64,000 nt of DNA from Ascaphus truei (GCA_036426205.1 CM071568.1:215989245-216053244); one strand, 5' to 3'. Positions 33,346-45,609 are shown, numbered from the stretch's first letter. The notes: generated by a model from the sequence alone, not told the origin. Numbers and translations are program-made.

Positions 33346-34875
33346 GCTGATGGTGCTTATTTCTGGGACTCTGCTGTTTCGTGCCAATCCATGTTTTGTC
33401 CTTGCAATTGTGAGTCTTGATATGCTCTTATGCCCATGAGCATCCACTGTAATGGAGAAGGGAGAAGGGAGTGGCTTCTTGTACAGTACTCTTCTTGATT
33501 GTTGTTCTCCATTCAAGTTCAAATATCTTTTATATCGTACATTTTATATCATGACTTTTATAGCATCCAAAAACATATGGCTCTCTTTTAGGCAAATGTC
33601 CATTTATATTTGCCTGCTCAAAAGGTAGAGTGATACTGGTGTGGCCCCTCCACCACTGTCTCTGAAAAAATGTAGCGAACACCAACTCATTATCTTGTGA
33701 AGCCTCTTCTCCATGTTCTTCTAGGAGCAAGTGGCTTTACTGCATATTGAATAGGGGGCCTCATCCCTTTTCTTTTTTTTCTAAAGAGATACATACCCTG
33801 GCAGCCTGCATTTTGTATGTGACTCTCCAGTTGGTTATTTGTGGATTAGATCGGTTTATCAAGAATAGTTCTATATTTACCAGATGTTGAGTGTAACTTT
33901 ACAAAGAAACTACACTAATCTCTTGGTTTACACCCACTACTGCTTTAGGGGCTTATCATTATTTGCTGTACACTACATTGCAGGCCAATCTGGCACTAAA
34001 TGGGTTATTCATACCCAGAGTCAGTTGTGCTTAGCTATATAACTTTTGCAAACAAACCTCATATGATTATTATTACGGTATTATTGTTTATTTGTAACGC
34101 GCCAACATATTCTGCAGCGTGGGATCTTAGGGGCTTATAATGCTTTGCTGTACACTAGATTGCAGGCCTGTCTGGCACTAAATGGGTTATTCATACCCAC
34201 TGTATGCTAAAACTGCTCTTATGCCTCCATATTACAAGTGCAGGAATCAGTGACCACACAAGCTAGATGAATTTCGTTAGACTAGAGCATGAAAGAGAGC
34301 TGAACCTAAGATGAGAAAAGAAGGGTAATTATTGCTGAGAGAGTCCAGTTTCTGACACAAGCTCACTGCATTAGGTATGAATTGTGTGTATTCATGCCAA
34401 AGTCTGAACAGCAATGGATTGATCAGAGAAAGCGTTTGGATCACAATACCAGCGATGGGTAACTATTGAAACAACAGAAAGTTGTCATTTGACTGATGTG
34501 AATACATCCTAGTACAGCATCCAAGAGAGGTTCAGTATCAAACACAGACAATTTACTAAAACGATATCAATTGATATAGTTAAACCTGAACTGAACTTTG
34601 GATGAACCTGTGACCTACTCTCATTCTGTCCCAGGCTTACCAAATGGTAATAAGATATAGCAGAACTTAAGGCCCATTCGCTCTGTGAGCCACTGTCATC
34701 TTGGGTAGGTTACATTATCTCCCTATGACTCAGCATACCCACTTGTAATTTGGTAATAACAAGGCTATTGTATCTTTCTTTCCCCTTTAGAGATGGAACA
34801 CATTAGAGAGCACAGTGTATGAAATGTGCTGTCAGGGTATAATCCAATATATATGTGATGCCAGGGTTTAATGTA
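33346..34875. other. Interval with a local 68-bp duplication
   Basis: Mostly unremarkable. Two related blocks containing TTTGCTGTACACTA, GATTGCAGGCC and TGGCACTAAATGGGTTATTC lie at 33,950-34,020 and 34,132-34,199, about 180 bp apart. Between them is TTTATTTGTAACGCGCCAAC, which resembles an LINE tail in reverse. A weaker relative lies near 44,240-44,300. Confidence 0.5.
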
Positions 34876-34876
34876 A

Positions 34877-35062
34877 TATTTATTTATGTATAAAATGTTT
34901 TACCAGGAAGTAATACATTGAGCGTTACCTCCAGTTTTCAAGTATATTCTCGGCACAGCATTATGACAACAATACATGTTTACATTAAATTAACAGATGT
35001 TATACTGTCAATTCACAGACATTTGATGGACAGTTAGAGTTGGAAAATTTTATACAGGGGAT
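34877..35062. repeat. Dispersed repeat (ATGTTTTACCAGGA family)
   Basis: TTTATTTATGTATAAAATGT then TTTACCAGGAAGTAATACAT, GAGCGTTACC and ACAATACATG match 62,862-63,010 block by block. The class is unknown. A SINE or MITE is possible. Confidence 0.6.
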
Positions 35063-35307
35063 AAAAGGGCTGGTGAGTTTCAGATTAAAATAGAACACCT
35101 TTACATTACCAAACATCAGCAAACGGCTCACACCTTTTAGCTGCCCTTCGGTTGTCCGCCTTTGGGGTGACAGAGATGTAGACTGAAGAGGTTCAGATTG
35201 AATGCAGCTTTGGTTTCCAAGTACTTTGTCCTCCTGTGTCATTAACATTACAATGGGTGGGGCTGATGAAACACAGCGGTAAGCAAATTTAACTTAACTT
35301 TCCTAGC

Positions 35308-35910
35308 CAATTCCAATCTGGCTTTCGCCCCAAACACTTCATTGCAACTACTCTCTGAAAAGTTTGCAATGAGATCCAGTATGAAATGGAAGTGGGACTT
35401 CCCACTGGTGCAATATTCCTAGATTTTGCAAAGGCTTTTGATACTGTTGATCATGTTATTTTGCTAAACAAACTCCAGTGCTCTGGAATAGGGAAGCATG
35501 CTTTAAACTGGTTTCATTCCTACCTATCAGGTAGATCCCAACATGTGTCTATCTCAGGCTCTTTTTGAGACTTGAAAATTGGATTTCCCAAAACAAACTG
35601 TTTCTAAACACTGACAAGACTGTAACAATGGTATTTGGGACAAAGGCTAAATTTCTAAAGCTTCCAATGAAGGAGCAACACATCAGAACCAACTCTAATA
35701 CTATCCTAGCCCCTGTTACTAGTTTCAAATATTTGGGCATATGGTTTGACTCCCATTTAACATTCGGTTGCACATTGATACCCTGACATACAAAACCTAT
35801 GCCTAACTAGGTGTATTATATAGGAACAAATCCTCCCTAAGTTTGCTGGTCAGAAAGCGCATCACACAGCAGATGCTGATGGTAATTATAGAATATGGGG
35901 ACATACAGTA
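35308..35910 (+). pseudogene. L2/jockey-group LINE reverse transcriptase, internally deleted
   Basis: QSGFRPKH opens the frame, followed by GAIFLDFAKAFDTVDH (RT block with catalytic D), LLNKLQCSGIG and WFHSYLSGRSQHVSI. At about 35,565 the sequence jumps to LENWISQNKLFLNTDKT, MVFGTKAK and FKYLGIWFDSHLTF. The segment with the PQGSILGP and YADDT motifs, roughly 80-100 residues, is missing. A stop interrupts the frame near 35,357 and others follow after 35,785. Further LINE-like residues extend to about 35,910. Without the DD motif the enzyme would be dead. Confidence 0.75.
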
Positions 35911-35924
35911 GCGACATTGTTTAT

Positions 35925-36200
35925 TGCAGCAAAAGCCGCCGGCTGCATGCGTCTGGGAAGCGGGTAGCCGCGGCGCGTGGCGGCGCACTGTGACGTCACA
36001 GTAACATGCGCGCCCGGCTTCCCCGTCTTCCCCGGCTTCCCCAGGCTTCCCCGACACCCCTGGAGATCAAATGAAGGTAAGCGGGGGTGCGGGGAAGCAG
36101 AGGGGCAGAGCAGGAGCCGGGTACGGGGTCGGGAAGGGGGGTAAATTGCGCGCGAAGTGGAGGGGGGGTGCGTGGGGGAAACGCGGCGGCGCGCGGTTGT
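35925..36200 (+). promoter_or_regulatory. CpG-rich patch with CRE and splice-donor-like site
   Basis: Strong local rise in G+C and CpG. It contains a perfect TGACGTCA palindrome at about 35,991, GCGCGCCCGG, and ATGAAG|GTAAGCG at 36,071-36,083, which matches the splice donor consensus. This could be a promoter with a first exon. CpG-rich MITE interiors look similar, and an inverted repeat begins immediately downstream, so the call is tentative. Confidence 0.3.
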
Positions 36201-36572
36201 TACTCTCCTTCAAACCTATATGGTGGAGGGAGGGATATCAGAGGTGTAGTCTCTATAGCTGTGGATATAGTCACCCCCTAGAGTCATTAACACATTGTGT
36301 ATCACAAGCCGCCAAACATACAGTGTCATTTGACACAACACTGAGCAAGTACAACTTGCGGCAAGACCGCACAGATCTCTTAGGGATAATAGAAATACTA
36401 TACAAACACTTATCCCTCATCTGTTCTGTCCCTCTGAAGTCATACTCAGCATATATGGTGTATTGCACCCTAGGATAGGGGATTACCTACATATATGTCA
36501 ACCTGATAACACAGCTATAGAGACTACACCTCTGATATCCCTCCCTCCACCATATAGGTTTGAAGGAGAGTA
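36201..36572. repeat. Perfect 62-bp inverted repeat around a 248-bp spacer
   Basis: 36,201-36,262 (TACTCTCCTTCAAACCTATA ... CTATAGCTGT) is the exact reverse complement of 36,511-36,572. The spacer has no open frame of note and no target duplication is visible at the outer ends. It could be a young foldback or TIR element. Confidence 0.85.
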
Positions 36573-37670
36573 CTTACCTGCTTGTCCACTAACAGTTACA
36601 ATCGCTATTTAGACGTCTGTGGTGAGCATACCATAGTGATTCATCGCTAACTCACCTAACCACTTCAGTATGGGGTTTTTTAATGTTTGAATGTTTTATA
36701 TGTGTTTTTAATCCTGATCAATTGTAATTAATTAAATAAAATTTTATTATTTTTTCTGAGCTTATCCGGTCGAGAAGGGCCACATTTTGTCCTACTTAAA
36801 GGTATTGATACCGATAGACTATTGTAAGTCTCACTATAGTGTCCTAACATTGAGTGCTTGTTATATGAGGGAGCCTTTCTTGATCCTCTTGGGATCTACT
36901 CTGAAATATATTCCTTTTTCCCTTAGAGCACCTGTTACATATCGCATTTAAGCACCAACATCATACACGGATGAGCGGTTTATTCACCCTTTTCTAGCTT
37001 GCAATCAGTACAGACTGATGTTTTAATGTCCACCAGTTGCCACTAAAAAAAGTAATGTTATCTTACTATTTGTGAAGTCAAGACACTGAAATAGAGTTAA
37101 TAATTGCACATTAAAGTATTTAACTTTGCCCTTTCTGTTACCTTTCTGTATATGTTGGACTGTGTGTGCATATTGGTCCATACAAGTAGAATAATGTGTC
37201 AGACTGGGAATCGTTTAGGATTACCTCATACTGAGGACCATATATTTTACTTGCGATTTCTCCAATTAAAATTGTTTTTTAATTTATTCAACATTACATG
37301 TAAAACATTGACCCATTGTCTCCATCAGGTTTATAGTAACTATCAGTATCATTAGCCGCTGAGTGCTCTCATCATATGGGGTTCTTCTTCTCCTTGTTGT
37401 TGTTCAGTTATTTCCCCTGATTGCAGCACCTGTGGCAGTAGCGAGGGCTCCTTCCACCCATCCCCCCTTCCCTCCTCCCCTACCCTGGTGAGAGCATATT
37501 AAGTACACAGACGCAACAGGGAAGATGGCATTTGTCCAAGTACAAAAGAAACAACGTTATAAAGTTTTTTATAAATTGAGGCAAAGTTTAAAAGCCAAAA
37601 GAACTTTATTTTTATTTTTTTTTCAGTTGTAAAACTTTCGGGGGGCTGATTGATGAAAAGGGTTGGATTG
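36573..37670. other. Interval without recognisable features
   Basis: AT-rich. It contains a T-run near 37,610. No coding signal was seen. Confidence 0.5.
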
Positions 37671-38837
37671 TGTATGTGACCCGATTCCCCCTGGGTGCCT
37701 CCTTCATCCCCTTACCTTCCGCTGCGGCTGAGTCCGGCAGCAGAGGATGGGGAGAATGCGGGGAGGGCTGCAGGCAGTTGTAGCGGCGATCGGATCACCG
37801 AAGGCTCCCGGCGGCTCCATATGCAGGGTGCCACCATCTTGTGTGTGATCGCACATGCGTAACAATTCGCGCATGCGCAGAAAGGTATTGTAGTTGTGGC
37901 AGCCATTAGTGGTATAACTCCAAAGGAGAACTACAGCCCCGAGAGGGCCATAGGGCTGCAGGATCAGGTGGCACTCAGCAGCCAATCGCGCGACAGGATT
38001 CTCCTGCTTCCCAGGATTGATACATGGTGCGCGCTGCGAGCCACACCAGTCGGAGCTGGGACATCAGAGGGTAAGGGTGTAGGTGCAGGTGTCAGTAGGC
38101 CTCAACTCACAATAGCTTGTGGTTGCTTCAGGGAAGGCCCCTTGGATAGGGACGCTTCCCCATTTTCTGTCTAGTGTCAGGGACACAGTGAATACGCTGC
38201 GTGGTGATTGCGGCCTGTGGTCTGGGGCCAGACTATCCCCTGTGAGAGTCTGCAAGGTGATATTATCCACGCCCGAATTCACCCCACGTGGAGGTGGACG
38301 CCATCGCGGATGACAACGTCGGATATGATGGATCCTCTTCGTTAATCTGCATCACCCAGATGCTGGAGCTCCCAGGCAGGTACCCAACTACATGAACCAA
38401 CACTCCACGGGATAGAGCTATCTCCTTCACTTTGGGTGGGCCTTGACATCGGAATAAGGGACATCAGTGTATTGGTGCCTGGCACCCAATGTACTTTGGG
38501 GACACTCACTGGTGGTATCAGGTTGGGGCCTATATTACTGTGTGGTACAGGGTACCAATATTATTGTGTTCAGTAAAGGTTGTTAGTATATACTTGAGTG
38601 TGTATTATTGGTGTTGTTCCTGTAAGGGGCTTATCCCACTAAGTTGGGATCCCTTGCCGGCGGAGGCACTGTCACCAGAAGAATTAGGTACACCCAAGGC
38701 TCCCACCGGTGGAGGTTCAGGCCTTCTGTGAGCCACAGGTAGCGCACCACACACACCGTAGCCGCCATATCTCCCATAGGGTGGGGGAAACAATGCTACA
38801 TGTACATGCCTAAAAGGGGGAACATATGTTGTTTTCA
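37671..38837 (+). mobile_element. Solo LTR related to the Gypsy LTRs, plus orientation
   Basis: The order of motifs follows the minus strand of the 7.6-9.4 kb LTR: start TGTATGTGACCC, a YY1-like CACCATCTTG, two CATGCG elements (37,850-37,880), CAGCCAATCGCG, GCGGAGGCACTG (38,660), GGTGGAGGTTCAGGCCTTCT then GTGAGCCACAGG, and GGGGGAACATATGTT. The end is placed at TTTTCA (38,837). The flanks ATTG and ATTA match at three of four bases. The body is absent. Boundaries are less certain than for the other solo LTRs. Confidence 0.55.
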
Positions 38838-39023
38838 ATTAAAGTGTTTTAGTATTTAAGTCATGGATTTGAATTATGAATTAGAATTCAAAAGAGGTGA
38901 GTTTTGGGATCAGACACGTGAATTCTCATTTTTCCTACGCCAGTGGCCTCTCTGGGAAGAACCTATTACATGTGATAAAGTATAGGAAATTCTGATTGTT
39001 TACCTTTTTATTTTCACAAACTA

Positions 39024-40330
39024 CAGCTGAACCCCATTAAAACGCGGTCCTCGGACCGCGTTATTTCTGGGGTCGCGCTAATTAAAAAAAAAATGGCCGC
39101 CGTGATCAGGGACTCCACGCTGCCGAAGGGGGAGAGCTGAGATAACTCTCCCAGAGCCCAGCGTCGCAATGGCAGGCCCCCGGCCTTCCCCCCCGTCCAA
39201 GCAGCACTTACCCTTACCCAGCATCTGCAGCAGTTGATCTGTGCAGAGAAGCTGCGAGGGGGAGCAGAGCTCAAAACAGCCCAAAACAGCAGCACACACC
39301 CCCCCCACACAAAGCAGCGACAGCAGAATCCCCCCCCCCCCCCCACGCCGCCACCACCGGCGAAACCCCCCCCCCCACAACAGCACGCACAAACAGCAGC
39401 ACGCACCCCCCACCAAACCACAGAAGCACCCCCCAAACCACAGCAGCAAAACAGCACCACCCCCCCCACACCAGCACTTACCCAACATCTGCAACAGTTG
39501 ATCTGTGCAGAGAAGCTGCGAGGGGAGGAGAGCTCACGAGATGTCAGCTGTTTCTGAGTTCCCGGCCAGGGATCAGCTCCCTTCAATCCTCCCCCACAGC
39601 AGCAGAGATACAGGCAGGGAGAAGGGGGGCTCTCCCTGAGCCCAGCGTCGCAGCGGCAGGCCCAAAACAGCAGCACCCCCCACCCCACAGCAGCAACAGC
39701 AGCGACAGCAGAATCCCCCCCCCACACACAGCAGCACGCACAAACAGCATCACGCACCCCTACCCCCCCCCAAACCACAACAGCACCCCCCCCCAAAACC
39801 ACAGCAAATAAACACCAGCAACACCCCCCCCCCCCACACCCCACAGTAGCACTCACCCAGCATCTGCAACAGTTGATCTGTGCAGAGAAGCTGCGAGGGG
39901 GAGGAGAGCTCATGCAGCCTTTGCTGGGATGTCAGCTGTTTCTGAGTTCCTCGGCCAGGGATCAGCTCCCTTCAATCCTCCCCCACAGCAACAGAGATAC
40001 AGGCAGGGAGAGGGGGGGCTCTCCCTGAGCCCAGCGTCGCAGCAGCCCCCACCCAGCCTCCCGCCGATCCCCCAGCCTTGCACCGTTCCTCCCCCCCCTA
40101 GCAGCCCCACGATGCACCCAAAGGTGGGCTGACAAAAAAAGGTAGGGGGGGCTGTGTGTGTGGTGTGTGTGCAGTGTGTGCTGGTGCTGTGAGAGTGTGT
40201 AGTGTGTAGTGTGTAGTGTGTAGTGTGTAGTGTGTAGTGTGTAGTGTGTAGTGTGTAGTGTGCAGTGGCCAGTTTGCGGGGTCCATGCTCAAACCGCGTT
40301 ATAGCGGATCGCTATAACGGGGTTGAGCTG
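39024..40330. mobile_element. Mariner/pogo-like DNA element, TA target, C-rich interior
   Basis: Termini CAGCTGAACCCC / GGGGTTGAGCTG are flanked by TA. The right end also contains a second stem (ACCGCGTTATAGCGGATCGC). The 1.3-kb interior has no transposase. It is built from partly tandem blocks: GCAGTTGATCTGTGCAGAGA then AGCTGCGAGG occurs near 39,231, 39,491 and 39,868. CAGCTCCCTTCAATCCTCCC occurs near 39,566 and 39,963. Long C-runs mixed with ACAGCAGCA fill the rest, and a 7-bp (AGTGTGT)n array fills 40,190-40,262. Long Gly/Cys/Trp-rich frames on the minus strand are artefacts of the C-runs. Confidence 0.8.
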
Positions 40331-40890
40331 TATCTGCATTTTACAATGTATGTTTCTTGTAATAATTTTTTTCTGTTACCTAAGTACTGTACTTTTTGTT
40401 ACGCTTTAATAAGTAATACTTTGGGCTCTGATTGAACTGTTACAGGCTTTGTAGAGAGTAATTTACATTTTAAGACACCTTTTGCTACAACAGATTTTTG
40501 TGCATTAAGTGCATAGTTTTCATAATAAATAAGGACCATAACACTGCAAATTACATATCTAATATTTCTTTAGTGGTGGCAGATTAAATATAAATATTGT
40601 GACAGAGTGAAGGTATACATTATTCATTCAAGGGACCTGTGTGCAGGTGAAGGTGAGTCAGCTAGTTTAGCTGTATGTATTAACACAAGTCACATATATA
40701 AGAAACATGCTTACAAGTATGCTGTTCATGACAGGTGGTATATTGGGACGGATTGAGGGAAGATATTGTTAATTTGAGGGACATTTACGGAAGATGAGAA
40801 GTGGGTCAACAAGACAGCTTTGAATTAACCCTCATCCCATATACAATTCACATGCTCACAGGTGTCTGATACGTGAGAGAGGGTCACACT
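40331..40890. repeat. Dispersed repeat family, copies 2 and 3
   Basis: TATCTGCATTTTACAATGTA, GATTTTTGTGCATT, AATAAGGACCA and TATTGTGACAGAGTGAAGG correspond to blocks of 15,874-16,680 in the same order. From about 40,740 a second partial unit starts with GGGACGGATTGAGGGAAGAT and runs to TCACAGGTGT. Confidence 0.5.
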
Positions 40891-41024
40891 GATTTTATTT
40901 TTAAATCTGAGGCTCCGTTCAGTGGATAAACGTTTAAATGCATTTAAATGTCTCGCGTCATGTAACCGTGGGATTTAAATGCATAGGAGATACCGGCACC
41001 CCATAACGGGGCCTGTATCTCGGG

Positions 41025-41092
41025 AAGCAGGGGGTCCCCAGACCTCAAATCAATGCGGTTCTGCTCCAGAGACCCCCTGCTCACGTACACTA
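41025..41092. repeat. Short hairpin, 11-bp arms
   Basis: AGCAGGGGGTC near 41,025 pairs with GACCCCCTGCT near 41,082. It lies in a patch (40,900-41,100) that also holds TTTAAATGCATTTAAAT. This is probably part of a MITE with undefined ends. Confidence 0.4.
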
Positions 41093-41176
41093 GTATTAAC
41101 ATTTTTATTAAAACAGCTTGATTACCTTAGCGGCAAGCCGCTAAAGCAATGAAGGGGTTCAACCTCAATAGCCTGT

Positions 41177-41396
41177 TTATTGGGGGCAGAGTGGGTGGAT
41201 GAAGGGGGTAGTAGCCCCAGGGTGGGTGGTTAGGCCTGCCAGGAAGGTTGTGGGAGGAGTTAACCCCTTCACTACCATAGCGATGGGAACCACTATGGTA
41301 ATGAAGGGGTTAACCAGTGCCGCTACCCCCCGGAAGGACTAAACACCCACCCTTGGGGCTACTACCTCTTTCACCCAATCCCTCTACCCCCAATAA
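41177..41396. mobile_element. Foldback element, about 105-bp arms
   Basis: TTATTGGGGGCAGAG ... GGTTAACCCC-type sequence in the left arm (41,177-41,281) is mirrored in the right arm (41,290-41,396, ending CTCTACCCCCAATAA), with mismatches. The centre is CCATAGCGATGGGAACCACT. A related single arm occurs at 41,683-41,830 (CCTTAGCGGTTAATAACCAC, AAGGGGTTAACAC, ACCCGGAAGGCCTAACC). A small family of such hairpins therefore exists in this genome. Confidence 0.65.
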
Positions 41397-42806
41397 ACAA
41401 AAATAAACACAACACCCCTACTACCCACCTCCTCTACCCCCAACAACCCCTCCTCCGCCCCAACCCATACAGTACAGTAATGGGCAAAATTACTATTATC
41501 CAGATATGGATAATAGCTTATTTGCCCATTCAAAATCAAACATTAGCCAGCAAGCATAAATAAAGTAAATAAAACTTTCTACTTACTCCTGCCATGATGA
41601 TGGGCATCCTCATCACCATACTTCGGATCCATGTCCTCCGTTGGCAGCAAGAGTACAAGAAAAAATATAATCTAATGGCCCCTAACCCCTTTATCACCTT
41701 AGCGGTTAATAACCACTGTAGTAATTAAGGGGTTAACACACCCTCTGCCGCCACCCACCCGGAAGGCCTAACCTCCCACCCCGGGACCACTATACCCACC
41801 AAACACACCCTCTACCCATTGATTGGCCCAGTGGTACATTATACACATATAATATGGGCATGATAAACTCAAAGGTCAACCTAATACAAATCATTAAGGC
41901 CAAAAATACACAACAATAAAAGAAATATACAAGCACCTAAACATCCCAACAATAAAATAACTAAAAAGCCTAATAGTACACATGAATAAAATGTATCTAT
42001 CATCAAAACAGCAAAATAATTAAAATGATGTTATTTCAAAACATAAGAATACAATTAAATAAACACCTATCCACCCAATTCAATCAATAAATCAATAGCC
42101 AACAAATCAATTAAATACATAAAAGCACTAGCCAACAAATCAATTAAAATACATAAAATCTCAAAGATCCCGTTATATCTTATCCGCCTCAGCGCGCAGG
42201 AGCCAGCTTGCACATTTTACTGCCAACAACTGGAATACCTCACTTGACCCAGTGATCCCAACATCTAGTAATAAGATACCTCCCTTCCCTATCCCCTCTA
42301 CCAACTCCTAATCCTCCTCCCCTTACCCCCCCCCCCCCTTTTTTTTTTTTTTTTTTTACCCCCAACCCCTGTTTAACCCTGCTTTCCACGGCTCAGTAGG
42401 GCGCGAAAAGTCGTGGAACCCCCACTTTATACACAGCACAATGTTTCAAAGATTGTATTTATTTTATTGCGATGCACAAAGTAACTATGTAATGTATGTT
42501 TTATTGTATTTCATGCACAAAAATATTTCAATAAAATACAAGTTATAAAAAAAATACATAAAACCACTAGCCAACAAATCAATTAATTAATTTAAACCGC
42601 TAACCAACCCTTAAATGTACTAAAAACAAGCCATCCAACTTCCAAACAATTTAATCAAAACAAAAAACAGAAATAGAAAAAATAACAATCAATTCAAAAC
42701 AAGCATTTGCCAAAAAAATGCATTGCCTGTCTCTGTATTTATCTGTACCCTGGCACAGACTAATACATTAGCAGTCAATGGGCAATGAAAAACATAAAAA
42801 TAAATA
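41397..42806. other. AT-rich interval with simple runs
   Basis: Contains the perfect small palindrome CTATTATCCAGATATGGATAATAG around 41,492-41,515, a related foldback arm at 41,683-41,830, and a C-run/T-run at about 42,326-42,357. Nothing else was identified. Confidence 0.5.
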
Positions 42807-42810
42807 AATA

Positions 42811-43568
42811 TGTAGCCAGGTCACCTGATGGCTACTATTCTGCCCTTGGGCTGGCAGTAAACCCTGGTACAATCAGGTTGTCAGTAGTTGATATGGGGTT
42901 TTCCCCCTCCGAGGAGCTGCATTTGAGTGACAGTGAGTGGCGGTGACATAGGCTTGGGTATGACTAATCATGAGCCCGACCTGGTGCCCTCCTCCTGACT
43001 GTACTTAAGGGCAGTACCGCCCCAAATTTATAGTTGTACCTTCCCCCACTGAGGAAGGCAGGTCACACAGTGGAAAGGCTGAGATTGGGCCTTCTCCAGC
43101 CCTCTTCCCTCCGGGGGAGAGTGAGTGTGGACCATACCTCTGCCTCTGCTAGGGAGACAGGGAAGAGCTAGGATGGCTGTGGGTGCCCTTGGCCTGTAGT
43201 GACGGTCCAGGGACCATCATCCAGTGATAGCTGTGAGACTGCATCGGGCAGAAGCCTGCCATTGTTCCTGTACTGTACAGAAGAGTAATATATCATTCCT
43301 GTTTACATATACCTCCTGCCTGGTGCGTGGCCTTACTGGGGGGAGAGGTAATAGTTCTACCGTGGGAGATCACCTTCAGTTTCCTGGAGCCATGGCAGAT
43401 GGAGGCGCTGCACTGCTAAAGAGATATGTAGGGTATGAACCCCAGAATCCTAGTCCTGTGTCCCCACTACCATTGGCGGATGAATCAGCCCTCCTGTTAC
43501 AAGCAGGTATCATGCACCACACGACCAGTAATGGCCAAATTTCCCACCAGGTGGGGAAAACCGTTACA
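42811..43568 (+). mobile_element. Solo LTR, second family, 4-bp TSD AATA
   Basis: The block starts TGTAGCCAGG and ends CCGTTACA. It is flanked by AATA at 42,807-42,810 and 43,569-43,572. It shares with the LTR at 56,828-57,969 (opposite strand) GGGTTTTCCCC, TGACTGTACTTAA-like, GGGAAGAGCTAGGA, GTCCAGGGAC, ACCTCCTG(C/T)CTGG and GATGGAGGCGCTG, in order. An open frame of 163 codons across this LTR (43,224-43,715) runs beyond its end and has no domain, so I do not call it a gene. Confidence 0.85.
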
Positions 43569-43572
43569 AATA

Positions 43573-45609
43573 TAATAAAAAAAACTAAAAAAGAACAATT
43601 ACATACATTGAATATTTATCTTACCTTTAGAAGTTTTCACCCTCTGAATCCCGGCATATCAGGAAGCTCTAGAACCACGACATCATCCACTGCAATCCGA
43701 CTCCATCCTCCTTGAAGAATAGCATCAGGTAAAAAAAATCTTCTCTTTCATCTCCTTTCTCCTTCTTCTATATCCATCTGTCATTATTTTCTTCTTTTCT
43801 TTAATCTTCTATCTTCTTTCTTTCAATACAAAACCCCATGGTAAATCCAATACGGATGTTGCCACGTCGAGATCTCCTGCTAAAATGATACGTACAGGCC
43901 TAATATAGGGCCTATGACATCACATTTTAGGGTCAGGTGGTACCGCTCCAATCCGATTGGACGCTGTATAATGTGACAGGCTTTTTTTTTTTTTTTTTTT
44001 AAGGGGTAAAGATTTACGTGGGGTAAAGATTATACCTTTTTGTTGCCAACTGAGGTTACAAGAGCATTGGAAGCTTGCAGGATCACTAGATTCTTCATGC
44101 ATGTGTTTGGTTACAAGCCATAAAAAAAGTATCACTTTTACCCTACATTTTTATTATTACCTATGTTATTACTTTTTAGAACAAGCGGGTATTATGTTTT
44201 GGTTTTTTTTTTTGTGCCATTTGAAGCCTTTCCCATTAGAGTAGCAAACCAATACATTGCTGGCCAATCTGGCAGAGTAAGGGTCAATAGCTGTGTAATT
44301 TGTCCTTGATCTACTTGAGACTATTAATCAATAACAATAACAAGGTCCTCAAGTGAGGGAAGCCCCTCATTAACTGATGCCTACATTCTCCACCACATAG
44401 CCTTAACGTCTTAACATTTCCACAATGGTAATGTAGCAATGATTACGCATTCCGTAACTTGTCTAAATCAAAGGTTATTCCATACATAATAGCTCTACCT
44501 GACTACATATTTCTAGATGTATCAGAGAGGTGGCACGAGTGCTAGGAAGTTGAGAGGTGAGATGACTGTAGAAGATTGAAATTCCTGGCTATACCCTGAG
44601 GCATTGCTGCTTAGCAACAACCTGGTTTATGTAACTGTTGAAGCAGCGTCTGTGTAAATGTATGGAATTGATTACATCATTTCCAGAGGACAGAATACTT
44701 AACTTGCTGTCAACAGGATGCATCTCTTTCTCTTGTTTACTCTGCCTTAAAATACACAACCTAAATTGCACAGTGACTTCGAAGCAATGCCAGTTTACAT
44801 TGTTATAATTTCAAAATAAGCCATTTAAGGATTCCTTACTTATTGGTACACTTTCAAGAATATTTTATGTTTATTAGCTAATTTTATTAAAATCTTTGTC
44901 ATAGTAAAATCATAACTGGGCATTATATAGAGCAGGTGGTTTACAACTGCTTACTAACCGGTACGGTACTAGGGGATAATGCAAGACATCGTTTTCTCAG
45001 CAGGGAAAAAACACTGCATATTTCTAGGAAGTATCTTCATCCTGAAGAATTGTAGTTTTTGTTAGGTTCTGATGTGTCTTATGGGACAAAGCTTACAAGA
45101 GCACAAAAGTCTCTGTGTCTTCAAATTTGCGTTTCAGTGCAACAAGTCCAGCGGCAACAGTGTGCCACCAGACCCCCAACTTTTGCGTTCATGTAACTAC
45201 TCCAGGAATTATCACTTGACCTCCCCTGCCTGATGTGAATGGAAGTGGAGGTAGTTCCTCTTTCATTTTGACCTGGCTGACGTTGGACAGGTCTGCCCGA
45301 TCATGCGCTTGTAAATTAAAAATGTTGTCAATAGGGCTTCTGGCGGGCCAGGAATATCAGAAGAACACCGTAAAAGTTCATTTTGCATGTTCATTAAATT
45401 TTTGCAAATGTTCACAATGCAACATTGTTGCCAAATTTATTTGCAGTATATAAAGACTCTGTTGCCTGTGGTCACGTTGCTTAAGTTGTACAAATATCTT
45501 CAAACTTGCCTCAAAAAATGGAATATCTTTTTTTGTATGACTTACAAACTTCTGCCAACAAACTGCACATCTCTATTGTACTCATGAACTCAATAAACAA
45601 CAACACAAT
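43573..45609. other. Interval without recognisable genes
   Basis: AT-rich sequence with T-runs near 43,981 and 44,203. No coding signal was seen. A weak relative of the 33.95-kb repeat lies near 44,240. Confidence 0.5.

Noticed and set aside
39014..39913. 299-residue Cys/Gly/Trp-rich frame
   Set aside because: It comes from C-runs and repeated blocks inside a non-coding DNA element and spans its terminus.
40190..40262. Interstitial telomere-like repeat
   Set aside because: The 7-bp unit AGTGTGT is not the vertebrate TTAGGG repeat.
43224..43715. 163-residue frame starting in LTR sequence
   Set aside because: It crosses the 3' boundary of a solo LTR with a perfect 4-bp duplication, so it cannot be an ancestral gene. 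No domain is seen.
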